Notes: generated by a model from the letters alone, not told the origin. DNA of 64,000 nt from Streptomyces sennicomposti (GCF_019890635.1 NZ_JAIOAB010000003.1:62001-126000); one strand, 5' to 3'. Positions 24,338-33,417 are shown, counted from the stretch's first letter. A program made the numbers and translations.

Positions 24338-25147
24338 ATGAGACGTTCCCGCATCGCCGCCCGAGTCAGCTCGATCCTTATCGCCGTCGGCCTCGCGCTG
24401 ACCGGGGCGGCCTCCGCGCAGGCGTCCCAACAGACCGCCGCCGCAGGGGGGTACGTCGCCCTCGGCGACTCCTACTCCTCCGGCGTCGGCGCCGGAAGCT
24501 ACATCAGCTCCAGCGGCAGCTGTGACCGCAGCACCAAGGCGTACCCCTACCTCTGGAACGCCGCGCACGCCCCGTCGTCGTTCTCCTTCACCGCCTGCTC
24601 CGGCGCGAAGACCGACGACGTGCTCGCCAACCAGCTCAGTCCGCTCAACTCCGCCACCTCGCTGGTCTCCCTCACCATCGGCGGCAACGACGCCGGCTTC
24701 GCCGACGTCATGACCACCTGCGTCACCTCGTCCGACAGCACCTGCATCTCCCGCATCAACACCGCCCGGGCGTACGTCACCTCGACGCTGCCCGGCAAGC
24801 TCGACAACCTCTACTCGGTGATCCGCGGCAAGGCGCCCTCCGCCCGCGTGGTCGTCATCGGCTACCCCCGCTTCTACAAGCTCGGCCAGACCTGCCTCGG
24901 CCTGTCCGACACCAAGCGCTCCGCCATCAACGACGCCTCCGACCTCCTGGACGCCACCATCGCCAAGGCCGCCGCCAACCACGGCTTCGTCTTCGGTGAC
25001 GTCCGCACCACCTTCAGCGGCCACGAGATCTGCTCCGGCGACTCCTGGCTGCACAGCGTCAACTGGCTCGACATCGGCGAGTCCTACCACCCGACGGCCA
25101 GTGGCCAGTCGGGCGGCTACCTCCCGGTCCTCACCAACGCCGCCTGA
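24338..25147 (+). CDS. Secreted SGNH/GDSL lipase
   Basis: The 269-residue extracellular esterase/lipase resembles the S. rimosus and S. coelicolor GDSL lipases. The signal peptide ends near SAQAS (residue ~30). Block I is ALGDSYSSG (catalytic Ser), block III is IGGNDAGF, and block V is DIGESYHPTASG with the catalytic His. Six Cys in the mature chain match the three disulfides of this subfamily. The ATG at 24338 follows AAAGGGAGG. It stands alone, with an inverted repeat upstream and an intrinsic terminator 34 bp after the stop. Confidence 0.92.
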   Translation: MRRSRIAARVSSILIAVGLALTGAASAQASQQTAAAGGYVALGDSYSSGVGAGSYISSSGSCDRSTKAYPYLWNAAHAPSSFSFTACSGAKTDDVLANQLSPLNSATSLVSLTIGGNDAGFADVMTTCVTSSDSTCISRINTARAYVTSTLPGKLDNLYSVIRGKAPSARVVVIGYPRFYKLGQTCLGLSDTKRSAINDASDLLDATIAKAAANHGFVFGDVRTTFSGHEICSGDSWLHSVNWLDIGESYHPTASGQSGGYLPVLTNAA

Positions 25148-25180
25148 TCCCACGGCGATCGCGCCACCCCGCACCACCAC

Positions 25181-25210
25181 GCGGAGGCCCCCGCACCCTG
25201 GGGCCTCCGC
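25181..25210 (+). terminator. Intrinsic terminator after SGNH lipase
   Basis: A perfect 11-bp stem, GCGGAGGCCCC pairing with GGGGCCTCCGC, with an 8-nt loop, lies 34 bp after the stop codon. Confidence 0.85.
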
Positions 25211-25222
25211 CTCCTCCTTCTC

Positions 25223-25325
25223 CTCCGCGAGAGACGGGCTCCTCCTGCGCGGGAGACGGGCACCTCCTGCGCGGGAGACGGGCACCTCCTGCGCGGGAGA
25301 CGGGCTCCTCCGCGTGAGATGGGCC
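25223..25325. repeat. 22-bp tandem repeats downstream of the lipase terminator
   Basis: About four and a half copies of a 22-bp unit (CCTCCTGCGCGGGAGACGGG plus two bases). The central copies are identical. Each unit can fold, since CTCC pairs with GGAG around TGCGCG. No coding frame is evident. Confidence 0.8.
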
Positions 25326-25782
25326 ACGTTCCCGCCGCTCCCCGGCGCCCGCGCCGCCCCCGCCCGCGCCGCCCGGAGCCCGCCGTATCGGAGTGATCGC
25401 TTCCGCCGGTGCGGGCGCGCCGCGCTCACCCTGAGCGGGGGGCCGGCTCCACCGCGTGGCGGGGCGCACCGGCATCGCGGCACGCGCCCCGGCGCACCAC
25501 CGCGATCCTGCGGGCTCCGCGCGGGCGACACGCCTCCGGCGGCCCGCGGAACCGCCAAGTCGCGGGCATCACTGGCCGTGATCGTGGAATCCGATGGGGG
25601 ACCGGTCCGGCCCGGCAGCCAGCCGATTGTCCAACTCGCCGTGAAATCGGTCGGATTCGGAGAGTAGTCGTCAACACCCTTACGGGGAAGGTGAATCCTG
25701 TGACCGCGATACCCGCATGCCCCCATGGGGAGATAGGGTTACTCTGCCCGGGCCGGGTGGACTCGTACGGGTGGGGAGTGAC
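25326..25782. other. Intergenic region without a recognised gene
   Basis: GC-rich sequence up to about 25600, then a lower-GC stretch at 25570-25760 that probably carries the promoter of the small downstream gene. A CCCCATGGGG palindrome lies at 25721-25730. Confidence 0.4.
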
Positions 25783-26052
25783 ATGGAGCAGATAACAGTG
25801 CGCAGCAGGGCGAGGGTCCCTGCGATCACCTGCGGCAGCAGCGCGACCAGCTCGCGTCTCGACCGCCATCTCGCGGTACTGGGCGGCCCCGCCGTCCCGC
25901 AGCGCGAAGCGGCCGAGGCGACCCTGCTGATGCGCGAGCTGACCGCGCGTGACACCGCGCACGACCGCACGGGCAGGGGCGCACGGGTGAGCCGGGTGTC
26001 GCTGTTCGCGCCCCTGCGCCGGCTGCGCCGCTCGCTGTTCGGCGGTCGCTGA
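25783..26052 (+). CDS. Small basic protein of unknown function
   Basis: The protein has 89 residues, is not recognised, and has no signal peptide or membrane segment. It is Arg-rich, with a helical middle (QREAAEATLLMRELTARD) and a basic amphipathic end (LFAPLRRLRRSLFGGR). The ATG at 25783 follows GGGGAG at good spacing. Codon choice has the third-position GC bias of real genes. It may be a conserved Streptomyces orphan. Confidence 0.6.
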   Translation: MEQITVRSRARVPAITCGSSATSSRLDRHLAVLGGPAVPQREAAEATLLMRELTARDTAHDRTGRGARVSRVSLFAPLRRLRRSLFGGR

Positions 26053-26070
26053 CCGCCGCCGGCGCCCTCC

Positions 26071-26091
26071 GGAGACGCCACCGGCGTCCCC
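26071..26091. terminator. Weak hairpin between convergent genes
   Basis: A short stem with arms GACGCC and GGCGTC and a 3-nt loop, extended by further G-C pairs across one mismatch, lies between the small gene and the CoA transferase. Confidence 0.4.
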
Positions 26092-26115
26092 GGAGCCGCT
26101 CAGCAGGTCCCGCGC

Positions 26116-27324
26116 TCAGGCCACCACCCCGTCCCGGCGCAACGCTGCGATCTCGTCGTCCGGCATCCCCACGGCCCGCAGCAGTGTCTCGGTGTGCTGT
26201 CCGAGCGCGGGTACGTCCCCCATCCGCGCCTCGCCCCCGCCCGGCAGAGTGATCGGCGGCAGCAGCGCCCGCAGCGGCCCGACCGGCGTCCCCACCTCCC
26301 GCCACCGCTCCCGCGCCGCCAACTGCGGATGCCCGGCCACCTCGTGCACGTCCCGCAGGCGTGCGCACGCGATCCCCGCGCCCTCCAGCCGCGCCAGCGC
26401 CTCGTCCGCGTCCAGCGCGCCCAGCGCCTTCGCGACCAGCTCGTCCGTGCGCTCCCGGTGCGCCACCCGCGCCGCGTTCGTCGCGAACGCCGGGTCCGCC
26501 CCCAACTCCGGTCGCTCCAGCACCTGTTCGGCGAGCCTGCGCCACTCACGGTCGTTCTGCACCGACAGCAGCACCCGCCCGCCGTCCGCCGTGCCGTACG
26601 CGTCGTAGGGCGCGATCACGGCGTGCGCCAGGCCGGTGCGCGCCGGGGCGGCGCCCCCGTGCATCGCGTGGTGCAGGGGATGGCCCATCCACTCGGCCAG
26701 CGCCTCCAGCATCGACACCTCCACCGGCCCGCCCCGCCCGGTCGTCCCGCGCCGCACCAGGGCGGCCAGCACCCCCGAGAAGGCGTACATGGCCGCCGCG
26801 ATGTCCGCCGCCGGGACGCCCGCCTTCACCGGCTGCCCCGGCGTCCCGGTCACCGACACCAGGCCCGCCTCGCACTGCACGAGCATGTCGTAGGCCCGCT
26901 TGTCCGCGTACGGGCCGCCCGAGCCGTACCCCGAGATGTCCACGGCGATCAGCCGCGGGTGCGCGGCGCACAGCGTGGCCGCGTCCAGACCCAGCCGGGC
27001 GGCGGCGCCCTGGGCGAGGTTCTGCACGAACACGTCCGCGTCCGCGACCAGCCGCCGCACCACGGCCAGGCCCCGCGGGTCCTTCAGGTCCAGCGCTATC
27101 GACTCCTTGCCGCGGTTGCACCACACGAAGTGGGAGGCGAGGCCGCCGGCGGCGGTGTCGTAGCCGCGCGCGAAGTCGCCGCCGTCGATCCGCTCGACCT
27201 TGACCACCCGGGCGCCGAGATCGGCGAGCTGCCGGGTCGCGAAGGGGGCCGAGACGGCCTGTTCGACGGCGACGACGGTGATGCCCTCCAGGGGCAGGGG
27301 AAGCTGGTCCATGCGCTGGATCAT
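26116..27324 (-). CDS. CaiB/BaiF-family (class III) CoA transferase
   Basis: The protein has 402 residues and moves CoA between carboxylic acids. The N-terminal GITVVAVEQAVSAPFATRQL and LGARVVKVERIDGGDFAR are typical. The catalytic Asp lies in KAGVPAADIAAAMYA (about residue 174), matching GxPxxD of the family. The interlocked-ring C-domain follows. It stands alone, so the acyl substrate is unclear. ATG codons at 27324 and 27312 are both possible starts. Confidence 0.88.
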   Translation of the reverse strand: MIQRMDQLPLPLEGITVVAVEQAVSAPFATRQLADLGARVVKVERIDGGDFARGYDTAAGGLASHFVWCNRGKESIALDLKDPRGLAVVRRLVADADVFVQNLAQGAAARLGLDAATLCAAHPRLIAVDISGYGSGGPYADKRAYDMLVQCEAGLVSVTGTPGQPVKAGVPAADIAAAMYAFSGVLAALVRRGTTGRGGPVEVSMLEALAEWMGHPLHHAMHGGAAPARTGLAHAVIAPYDAYGTADGGRVLLSVQNDREWRRLAEQVLERPELGADPAFATNAARVAHRERTDELVAKALGALDADEALARLEGAGIACARLRDVHEVAGHPQLAARERWREVGTPVGPLRALLPPITLPGGGEARMGDVPALGQHTETLLRAVGMPDDEIAALRRDGVVA

Positions 27325-27383
27325 GACCCGCCGACGGGCGCCTTGTCAGCAGCGTCCGCCCCGGCGGGCCGCGGCCCGGCGGC

Positions 27384-28166
27384 TCAGCCCGCGCCGCGCG
27401 CGTACCGGCGTACCGCGAGGGGCGCGCACAGGGCGATCAGCGCCACGCTCCAGGCGAGCGTCCCGGCGACCGGATGGGCCGCCGGCCAGGCGGCGTCGTC
27501 CGCGACGGGCGCGTTGCCGAACAGGTCGCGCAGGGCCGCCGTGACCGCGCTGATCGGGTTCCACTCGGCGACCGCGCGCAGCCAGCCGGCCAGATTGCCG
27601 GTCGGGATGTAGGCGTTGGACAGCAGCGGCAGGATGAACGTCGACGCGCCGAGCTGACCGGCCGCCTCCTCGCTGCGCGAGAGCAGCCCGAGCAGGATGC
27701 CCACCCAGGTGCAGGCGAAGCGGAACAGCAGCAGCAGGCCCACTGCGCCGGCCGCCCGCGCCGGGCCGCCCTCGATCCGCCAGCCCACGGCCAGCCCGAC
27801 CAGCAGCAGCGGCACCGTGCCGAGCGCGGTGACGACCAGGTCGGCCACCGCCTGCCCGAGCGGCGCCGCCGCCCGGCTCACCGGCAGGGCGCGGAAGCGG
27901 TCCGTCACGCCCCGGTGCGTGTCCTGCGCGGCCTGGAACATGCCCGTCATGACCCCGCCCGCCGCCGTCGCCGCCAGCAGGCCCGGCACCAGGAAGGCGC
28001 GGTACTCCCGGCCGGGCATCGCCAGCGCGCTGCCGAAGACGTAGCCGAAGAACAGCAGCATGTTGACGGGCATGAGCTGGGTCAGGATCGCCAGGCCCGG
28101 GTTGTTGCGGACCCGGCGCAGCTGCCGGCCCACCATCGCCGTGCCGTCGTACGCGAGGGCGTTCAT
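27384..28166 (-). CDS. ABC-2 type exporter permease (DrrB-like)
   Basis: The 260-residue integral membrane subunit has about six helices. The cytoplasmic start (DGTAMVGRQLRRVRNNP) is followed by a helix at LTQLMPVNMLLFFGYVFG, and the family signature region is AEWNPISAVTAALRDLFG near the C-terminus. The ATG overlaps the stop of the ATPase gene as ATGA. Together they form a DrrAB-type drug or lipid exporter whose cargo is unknown. Confidence 0.9.
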   Translation of the reverse strand: MNALAYDGTAMVGRQLRRVRNNPGLAILTQLMPVNMLLFFGYVFGSALAMPGREYRAFLVPGLLAATAAGGVMTGMFQAAQDTHRGVTDRFRALPVSRAAAPLGQAVADLVVTALGTVPLLLVGLAVGWRIEGGPARAAGAVGLLLLFRFACTWVGILLGLLSRSEEAAGQLGASTFILPLLSNAYIPTGNLAGWLRAVAEWNPISAVTAALRDLFGNAPVADDAAWPAAHPVAGTLAWSVALIALCAPLAVRRYARGAG

Positions 28167-29116
28167 GCCGCGATCTCCTTCACCGGGGTGTCCGCGGTCA
28201 GCCGGAGGAAGACGTCGTCGAGGGTGGGCGGTCTGAGGCCGACGTCGAGCACGAGGACGCCGGCCGCGTCGAGTTCGCGCACCAGCCGGGGCAGGGTGAG
28301 CGTCGGGTCGGTGCAGACCGCGCCCACGGTGATCCGCTCGTGGTCGAGCACCGGCTCGGCGCCCGTGAGCCGGTCCAGCACGGCCGCCGCCCGGGTCAGA
28401 TCGGCGGCGTCGGCGAGGACGGCCTCGGCGTGGGCGCCGATCAGCGCCTTGAGCCGGGCCGGGGAGCCGGTGTGCGCGATCCGGCCGCGGTCCACCAGGG
28501 CGATGTCGTCGGCCAGCCGGTCGGCCTCCTCCAGGTACTGGGTGGTCAGCACCACCGTCGTGCCCTGCTCCTTCAGCTCTTCCACCGCCGCCCAGATCCG
28601 GTTGCGGCTGGCCGGGTCGAGGCCGGTGGTCGGCTCGTCCAGGAACAGCACGGCCGGGCGGCGCAGCAGACTGGCCGCCAGGTCCAGGCGGCGGCGCATC
28701 CCGCCCGAGTAGGTCGAGGCGCGGCGCCCGGCGGCTTCGGTGAGGCCGAACCGCTCCAGCAGTTCGTCGGCGCGCTTCGCCGCGTCCGGGACGCGGTGCA
28801 GCCGGGCGAACAGGCGCAGGTTCTGCCGTCCGGTGAGGTCCGCGTCCACGGAGGTGTCCTGGCCGGTCACCCCGATCGCGCGGCGCACGGCGGCCGGCTC
28901 GCGCACCAGGTCGTGCCCGGCCACCCGGGCCGAGCCCGCGTCCGGCCGCAGCAGCGTGGTCAGCAGCCGTACGGCCGTGGTCTTGCCGGCGCCGTTGGGC
29001 CCGAGCACCCCGCAGACCGTGCCCTCGGCGACCGCCAGGTCCAGCCCGCGCACGGCGCGGACCTCGCCGAACCTCTTCTCCAGACCCTCACTGAGTACAG
29101 CGTACGTAGAAGTCAT
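28163..29116 (-). CDS. ABC exporter ATP-binding protein (DrrA-like)
   Basis: The protein has 317 residues. Walker A GPNGAGKTTA is at about 39-48, the ABC signature STYSGGMRRRLDLA lies near 138-151, and Walker B AVLFLDEP follows. The C-terminal extension of about 90 residues (with PTLDDVFLRLTG-type ending) is that of DrrA ATPases. The ATG at 29116 lies between two copies of a GTACGTA motif, one inside the first codons, so a TetR repressor could block its promoter. It is cotranscribed with the permease. Confidence 0.92.
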   Translation of the reverse strand: MTSTYAVLSEGLEKRFGEVRAVRGLDLAVAEGTVCGVLGPNGAGKTTAVRLLTTLLRPDAGSARVAGHDLVREPAAVRRAIGVTGQDTSVDADLTGRQNLRLFARLHRVPDAAKRADELLERFGLTEAAGRRASTYSGGMRRRLDLAASLLRRPAVLFLDEPTTGLDPASRNRIWAAVEELKEQGTTVVLTTQYLEEADRLADDIALVDRGRIAHTGSPARLKALIGAHAEAVLADAADLTRAAAVLDRLTGAEPVLDHERITVGAVCTDPTLTLPRLVRELDAAGVLVLDVGLRPPTLDDVFLRLTADTPVKEIAA

Positions 29117-29134
29117 GGCCCGACCATAGCGCAC

Positions 29135-29151
29135 TACGTACGGTGTACGTA
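29135..29151. promoter_or_regulatory. TetR operator between drrAB-like genes and their regulator
   Basis: TACGTAC-GGT-GTACGTA is a perfect palindrome between the divergent ATPase and TetR genes. A second GTACGTA half-site occurs at 29102-29108, within the first ATPase codons. Confidence 0.8.
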
Positions 29152-29180
29152 ACTACGATGGTGGGGCGAGGTGGTGAACC

Positions 29181-29894
29181 ATGGCTGGCCGTGCGGCCCG
29201 ACCCGAAGTGATCTGGGCCCGTCCCGAGCGGACCGGCCGGGGGCCGAAGCCCGCGTACACGCGCGCCGACATCGCGGCGGCCGCCGTGCGGATCGCCGAC
29301 GCCGGCGGCCTCGACGCGGTCTCGATGCGGCACGTCGCCGCCGAACTGGGCTGCGGCACGATGTCGCTGTACAACTACGTCCCCCGCAAGGAGGACCTGT
29401 ACGAGCTGATGGTGGACGCCGTCAGCGGCGAGCACGAGCTGTGGGAGCCGAGCGGCGACTGGCGCGCCGACATGCGCCGGGTCGCGCACCAGTCCCGCGA
29501 CCTGATGCGCCGCCACACCTGGCTGCCCCGCCTGATGTCCGGGATCTACGGCTTCAGCCCCCACGCCCTGCGCTATCTGGAGCACTGCCTGGCCTGCCTG
29601 GACCCCCTGGAGGCGTCCTACGGCACCAAGATGGAACTCGTCGCCATGCTCAACGCCGTGGTGACCATGTACGTCTCCAACGAGCTGGCCACCGCCGAGC
29701 GCACCCGCTCCCTGCCCTGGTCCGAGGAAGAGGAGACCGCCGTGCGGATCGCCTACCTGGGCGGCCAGGTCGCCACCGGCGCCTACCCGCGCATGGCGGC
29801 GGCCTTCGCCGAGGGCGCGGGCCCCATCGACCTGGAGGCGGTGTTCGAACGGGCCGTGACGCGGGTGCTGGACGGTTTCGCGCCGCGCGGCTGA
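29181..29894 (+). CDS. TetR-family regulator of the DrrAB-like exporter
   Basis: The protein has 237 residues. The N-terminal helix-turn-helix (about 27-75) reads TRADIAAAAVRIADAGG ... CGTMSLYNYVPRKEDLYELM, quoted in part, with the TetR signature. The C-terminal ligand domain resembles the TetR_C class of drug-exporter regulators. It is divergent from the exporter, with a palindromic operator in between, so repression relieved by the exported compound is the simplest reading. Confidence 0.88.
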   Translation: MAGRAARPEVIWARPERTGRGPKPAYTRADIAAAAVRIADAGGLDAVSMRHVAAELGCGTMSLYNYVPRKEDLYELMVDAVSGEHELWEPSGDWRADMRRVAHQSRDLMRRHTWLPRLMSGIYGFSPHALRYLEHCLACLDPLEASYGTKMELVAMLNAVVTMYVSNELATAERTRSLPWSEEEETAVRIAYLGGQVATGAYPRMAAAFAEGAGPIDLEAVFERAVTRVLDGFAPRG

Positions 29895-29922
29895 GCCGCC
29901 CGCCGCCCGGCCGGGGACGCCC

Positions 29923-31092
29923 TCAGAGCAGGGCGAACTGGCCCTCCGGACCCTCCTCCTGGTAGTCCAGGACGGTGGCCGGGCGGCGTGCGGACTCCGG
30001 TACCGGCAGGACGCCCGCCGCCCGCAGCCCGGCGACGCCGACCGGATCGCTCACCGGCTCCTCGGGCCCCGGGGCGCGGGCCTCGGCGAGCAGGGCCAGG
30101 ACCGTGATCAGCTCCAGCAGCTCGGACGTCCACGTCTGCGGCCAGGCCGCCGGGCGGATCGCGGCGAGAGTGCCCCCCTCGGCCGGGCCGGTGCGGGCCG
30201 CGAACCACTGCTCCAGCACCCGGCCCGATGCGGTCTCGAAGTCCCAGGCCGCCGGCGGCACCGGCGCGATACGGCCCTCGTCCAGGTACAGCGCCTCCTC
30301 GTCGCGGTCGTAGCGCACGGTCAGCGGGCGGGGCGGCAGCGGGGCGCGGACGTAGGGGCGGCGGCCGCCGGGCAGCTTGGGGCGCTCGCCGTCGCGGCGC
30401 ATCAGCCACAGCGTGCGGCGGCCCGCCGCCACCCCGGCCGCCCACCGCCCGGCGTCCCCGGTGAGCGGGACGACCGGCCCGTGAGGCCCCGGCCGGACGG
30501 CCGTCAGCGTCCAGGCCAGCACGTCCTCCGGGTCCGGGATGTGCCCGAGGCGGTCGGCCAGATGCTCCAGCAGACCGGGCGCGAGGTTCGGCTCCCGGCC
30601 GCCCGGGCGGCGGTAGAGCGGCCGGATGCGGCCCGGGCGCAGCAGCGGCAGTAGGGAGGTGGCCAGCAGCAGCGGTCGCCCGGTGCCCGGGGCGGCCGGC
30701 GTCTCCACGACGAACACCTGCCGGTCGTCCGCCACCCGCCACAGCTCCGGCCGGGCCGCGTCGATCAGCCGGTGGTCCGGGATCAGCCACTGCTCGTCGA
30801 AGGGCGCCGCCAGCACCCGGACCGGCTCCGGGCACGGACCCGACGCCCGGGCCAGCTTCTCCGTGCCGCCCGAACGGCCGGGCAGCTGCCCCACGGCCGT
30901 GTACGGCGTCCGCGCCCGCGTCGGCTCGAACAGGGCCTCCCGCTCCGCGCCCCCGGCCCGCAGCAGGGCCTCCCAACGGGAGCGCAGACAGGCGGCGTCG
31001 GGGGCCGTCGGCCACCCCCGCCCGAGTCGCGGCGGTGCGACGGACCACGGCATGAGGTCCGCCAGCGGCGGAGCGTCGTCGTCGTACGGCAC
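29923..31092 (-). CDS. Type ISP restriction/modification C-terminal specificity-like protein
   Basis: The protein has 389 residues and matches, from recall, Streptomyces proteins annotated as type ISP restriction/modification enzymes. These cover only the C-terminal target-recognition part of LlaBIII-like enzymes. Segments such as DEQWLIPDHRLIDAARPELW, PLYRRPGG and VRYDRDEEALYLD are visible. No helicase, nuclease or methylase motif (DPxPF or NPPY) is present, and no R-M genes are adjacent, so it is not a working restriction system alone. The GTG at 31092 (PYDDDAPPLADLMPW) gives the conserved N-terminus. Confidence 0.65.
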   Translation of the reverse strand: MPYDDDAPPLADLMPWSVAPPRLGRGWPTAPDAACLRSRWEALLRAGGAEREALFEPTRARTPYTAVGQLPGRSGGTEKLARASGPCPEPVRVLAAPFDEQWLIPDHRLIDAARPELWRVADDRQVFVVETPAAPGTGRPLLLATSLLPLLRPGRIRPLYRRPGGREPNLAPGLLEHLADRLGHIPDPEDVLAWTLTAVRPGPHGPVVPLTGDAGRWAAGVAAGRRTLWLMRRDGERPKLPGGRRPYVRAPLPPRPLTVRYDRDEEALYLDEGRIAPVPPAAWDFETASGRVLEQWFAARTGPAEGGTLAAIRPAAWPQTWTSELLELITVLALLAEARAPGPEEPVSDPVGVAGLRAAGVLPVPESARRPATVLDYQEEGPEGQFALL

Positions 31093-31145
31093 GCCCGGAA
31101 TCGTACGGCCTGCGCGGCGGGCGCGGGCCGGGGGCCGGGCGGCGC

Positions 31146-31895
31146 TCAGGTGGCGTCGAGGGTGACCGTGAACGAGAAGCGGTCGCCCCGGTAGTTGATG
31201 ACCACCACGTCCAGCGGGCGGCCCGCCGTGTCGTAGGTGACGCCCGTGTAGTGCAGGATCGGGCTCAGCAGCGGCACGTCCAGCAGCCGGGCCGTCTCCG
31301 GATCGGCCAGCCGGGCCTCCACGGTGTCCGTGATCCGGCTGATGTCCGCGCCCACCACGTCCCGCAGCACCTTGGTCATCGGCCAGCGCACCAGATCGTC
31401 CGGCGCTATCCGCCCGGCCAGCTCCGGACGGACGTAGTTGCGGGCGTGGTTGGTCGGCTCGCCGGTCTTCTCGTCGCCGCGCAGCCGGTGGTACGTCGCC
31501 ACCTCGCCGAGATCCGGGAAGAACTCGGCGAGTTCGGCGGGCACCGGCGCCGTGCCGTGCTCCAGCAGCTCGGTCGTCATGCCCGACTGCTGGGCCACGA
31601 TCGCGTCCACCGAGCCGAGGAGCCGCACCGGGGCGCCGCGCCGCGCCTCCGGCTCGATGAACGTGCCGCGCCGCCGGTGCCGGGTGATCAGCCCCTCGTC
31701 CTCCAGCTCCTTCAGCGCCTGCCGCATGGTCAGCACGCTCACCCCGTAGTGCCCGGCCAACTGCTCCTCGGTGGGCAGGCGCAGCGGGTCGCGGGGGGAG
31801 CGGCCGAGGATCGAGGCGCGCAGCGACTGCGACACCTGGTACCACAGCGGCAGCTTGCGGTTCAGGACGATCGAATCCGGGGCGAAGGAGGTCAC
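31146..31895 (-). CDS. GntR/HutC-family regulator with UTRA domain
   Basis: The protein has 249 residues. The winged helix (about 12-80) has LPTEEQLAGHYGVSVLTMRQ and the RRRGTFIEP wing. The UTRA effector domain occupies about 95-245. The family senses small acids or sugars. Its gene ends upstream of nothing else on the strand and starts 50 bp from the hmgA stop, so the two may be cotranscribed and it may regulate tyrosine catabolism, though this is unproven. The GTG at 31895 is preceded by a weak ribosome site. Confidence 0.85.
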   Translation of the reverse strand: MTSFAPDSIVLNRKLPLWYQVSQSLRASILGRSPRDPLRLPTEEQLAGHYGVSVLTMRQALKELEDEGLITRHRRRGTFIEPEARRGAPVRLLGSVDAIVAQQSGMTTELLEHGTAPVPAELAEFFPDLGEVATYHRLRGDEKTGEPTNHARNYVRPELAGRIAPDDLVRWPMTKVLRDVVGADISRITDTVEARLADPETARLLDVPLLSPILHYTGVTYDTAGRPLDVVVINYRGDRFSFTVTLDAT

Positions 31896-31944
31896 GGGCC
31901 ATCCGTACCGGTAGGGGCCGGTCAGTGCAAGGTCGGTCGCGGGG

Positions 31945-33261
31945 TCAGCGCTCGGGGCGGAAGTGGCGTTCCAGGCCCTGCCACACGTCGTCGTAGCCCT
32001 GCTGCAGATGCTCGGCGCGGGCCGCGTGCGGGGTGAGCGTGACCGGCCAGCGGGTCTCGAACATGAACGCCAGCCCGTCATCGATCTTCTGCGGCCTCAG
32101 CTCGGCCGCGCTCGCCCGGTCGAACGTCTCCCGGTCCGGTCCGTGCGCCGACATCATGTTGTGCAGCGAGCCGCCGCCGGGCACGAAGCCCTCCGCCTTA
32201 GCGTCGTAGGCGCCCTCGATCAGGCCCATGTACTCGCTCATCACGTTCCGGTGGAAGTACGGCGGCCGGAAGGTGTCCTCGCCCACCAGCCAGCGCGGCG
32301 CGAACACCACGAAGTCCACGCCGGCCAGGCCCGGGGTGTCGCTCGGCGAGGTCAGCACCGTGAAGATCGACGGGTCCGGGTGGTCGTAGGAGATGGTCCC
32401 GATGACGTTGAACCGGCGCAGGTCGTAGACGTACGGCACGTAGTTGCCGTGCCAGGCGACGACGTCGAGCGGGGAGTGGTCGTAGGTCGCGGTCCACAGG
32501 TTGCCGCAGAACTTGTTCACCACCTCCACGGGACCCTCCACGTCCTCGTACGCGGCGACCGGGGCGCGGAAGTCCCGGGCGTTGGCGAGGCCGTTGGCGC
32601 CGATGGGGCCGAGGTCGGGGAGGCGGAAGGCGGCGCCGTAGTTCTCGCAGACGTAGCCGCGCGCGGTGGCGTCGAGGAGTTCGACCCGCAAGCGCACCCC
32701 GCGAGGGATCAGCGCCGTCTCGCCCGGCTCGGCGTGCAGCAGCCCGAACTCCGTGTGCAGCAGCAGCCCGCCGTGCTCGGGGACGATCAGCAGTTCGCCG
32801 TCCGCGTTGCTGAAGACGCGCTCCATCGAGGAGTTGGCGTGGTACAGGTGCACGGCCATGCCGGTGCGCTGGGTGGCGTCTCCGTTGCCGCCGAGGGTCC
32901 ACAGTCCGGCGAGGAAGTCCGTGCCGGGCTCCGGCTCCGGCAGCGGGTTCCAGCGCAGCCGGTTGGGGTCGGGCACCGCCTGGTTGAACGGCGCGGTGCG
33001 CAGCGAGCCGTTGCCGGTGCGGACGAACTCCGGGTGCGCGGCGGAGGGCCGGACGCGGTAGAGCCACGAGCGGCGGTTGTGCGCCCTCGGCTCGGTGAAG
33101 GCCGTGCCGCTGAGCTGCTCCGCGTACAGGCCGAGGGGGGCGCGCTGGGGGGAGTTGCGGCCCACCGGCAGTGCGCCCGGAACCGCCTCCGAGCTGTGCT
33201 CGTTGCCGAAACCGGAGAGGTAGGCCAGCGCCTCGGCCCTCTTGCGTGCGTCCCCGCTCAT
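31945..33261 (-). CDS. hmgA: Homogentisate 1,2-dioxygenase
   Basis: The 438-residue cytosolic iron enzyme opens homogentisate to maleylacetoacetate in tyrosine and phenylalanine breakdown. The N-terminus [19 protein letters not shown] is diagnostic. The metal-site segment [20 protein letters not shown] carries the His and Glu ligands, and a later His lies in MSAHGPD. The second of two adjacent ATG codons (33261) has the better spacing to GGGAG; 33264 is the alternative. An inverted repeat lies just upstream. No maleylacetoacetate isomerase or fumarylacetoacetase gene is nearby. Confidence 0.95.
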   Translation of the reverse strand: MSGDARKRAEALAYLSGFGNEHSSEAVPGALPVGRNSPQRAPLGLYAEQLSGTAFTEPRAHNRRSWLYRVRPSAAHPEFVRTGNGSLRTAPFNQAVPDPNRLRWNPLPEPEPGTDFLAGLWTLGGNGDATQRTGMAVHLYHANSSMERVFSNADGELLIVPEHGGLLLHTEFGLLHAEPGETALIPRGVRLRVELLDATARGYVCENYGAAFRLPDLGPIGANGLANARDFRAPVAAYEDVEGPVEVVNKFCGNLWTATYDHSPLDVVAWHGNYVPYVYDLRRFNVIGTISYDHPDPSIFTVLTSPSDTPGLAGVDFVVFAPRWLVGEDTFRPPYFHRNVMSEYMGLIEGAYDAKAEGFVPGGGSLHNMMSAHGPDRETFDRASAAELRPQKIDDGLAFMFETRWPVTLTPHAARAEHLQQGYDDVWQGLERHFRPER

Positions 33262-33283
33262 CATCGCTCCCTTGCCGACTGAT

Positions 33284-33303
33284 TCCTATGGAACACCGTA
33301 GGA
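33284..33303. promoter_or_regulatory. Inverted repeat upstream of hmgA
   Basis: TCCTATGG-AACA-CCGTAGGA has 8-bp arms with one mismatch and overlaps a shorter TTCC-TAT-GGAA palindrome. It lies 23-42 bp before the hmgA start, in operator position. Confidence 0.6.
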
Positions 33304-33417
33304 TTGCGTTTTCCCGGGCGCAAGAGGGCCGGGGCGGCCGTGGTCGTTCTCCGGCCGGTGCGGGAACCCGACTTGAGGGGGATCCAGGCCGTCGGACGGT
33401 TGTTCTACCCTCCGGAC

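Noticed and set aside
25223..25325. Tandem repeats as a CRISPR array
   Set aside because: 22-bp units abut directly with no spacers.
29923..31092. A complete restriction-modification system
   Set aside because: No nuclease, helicase or methylase motifs and no partner genes nearby.
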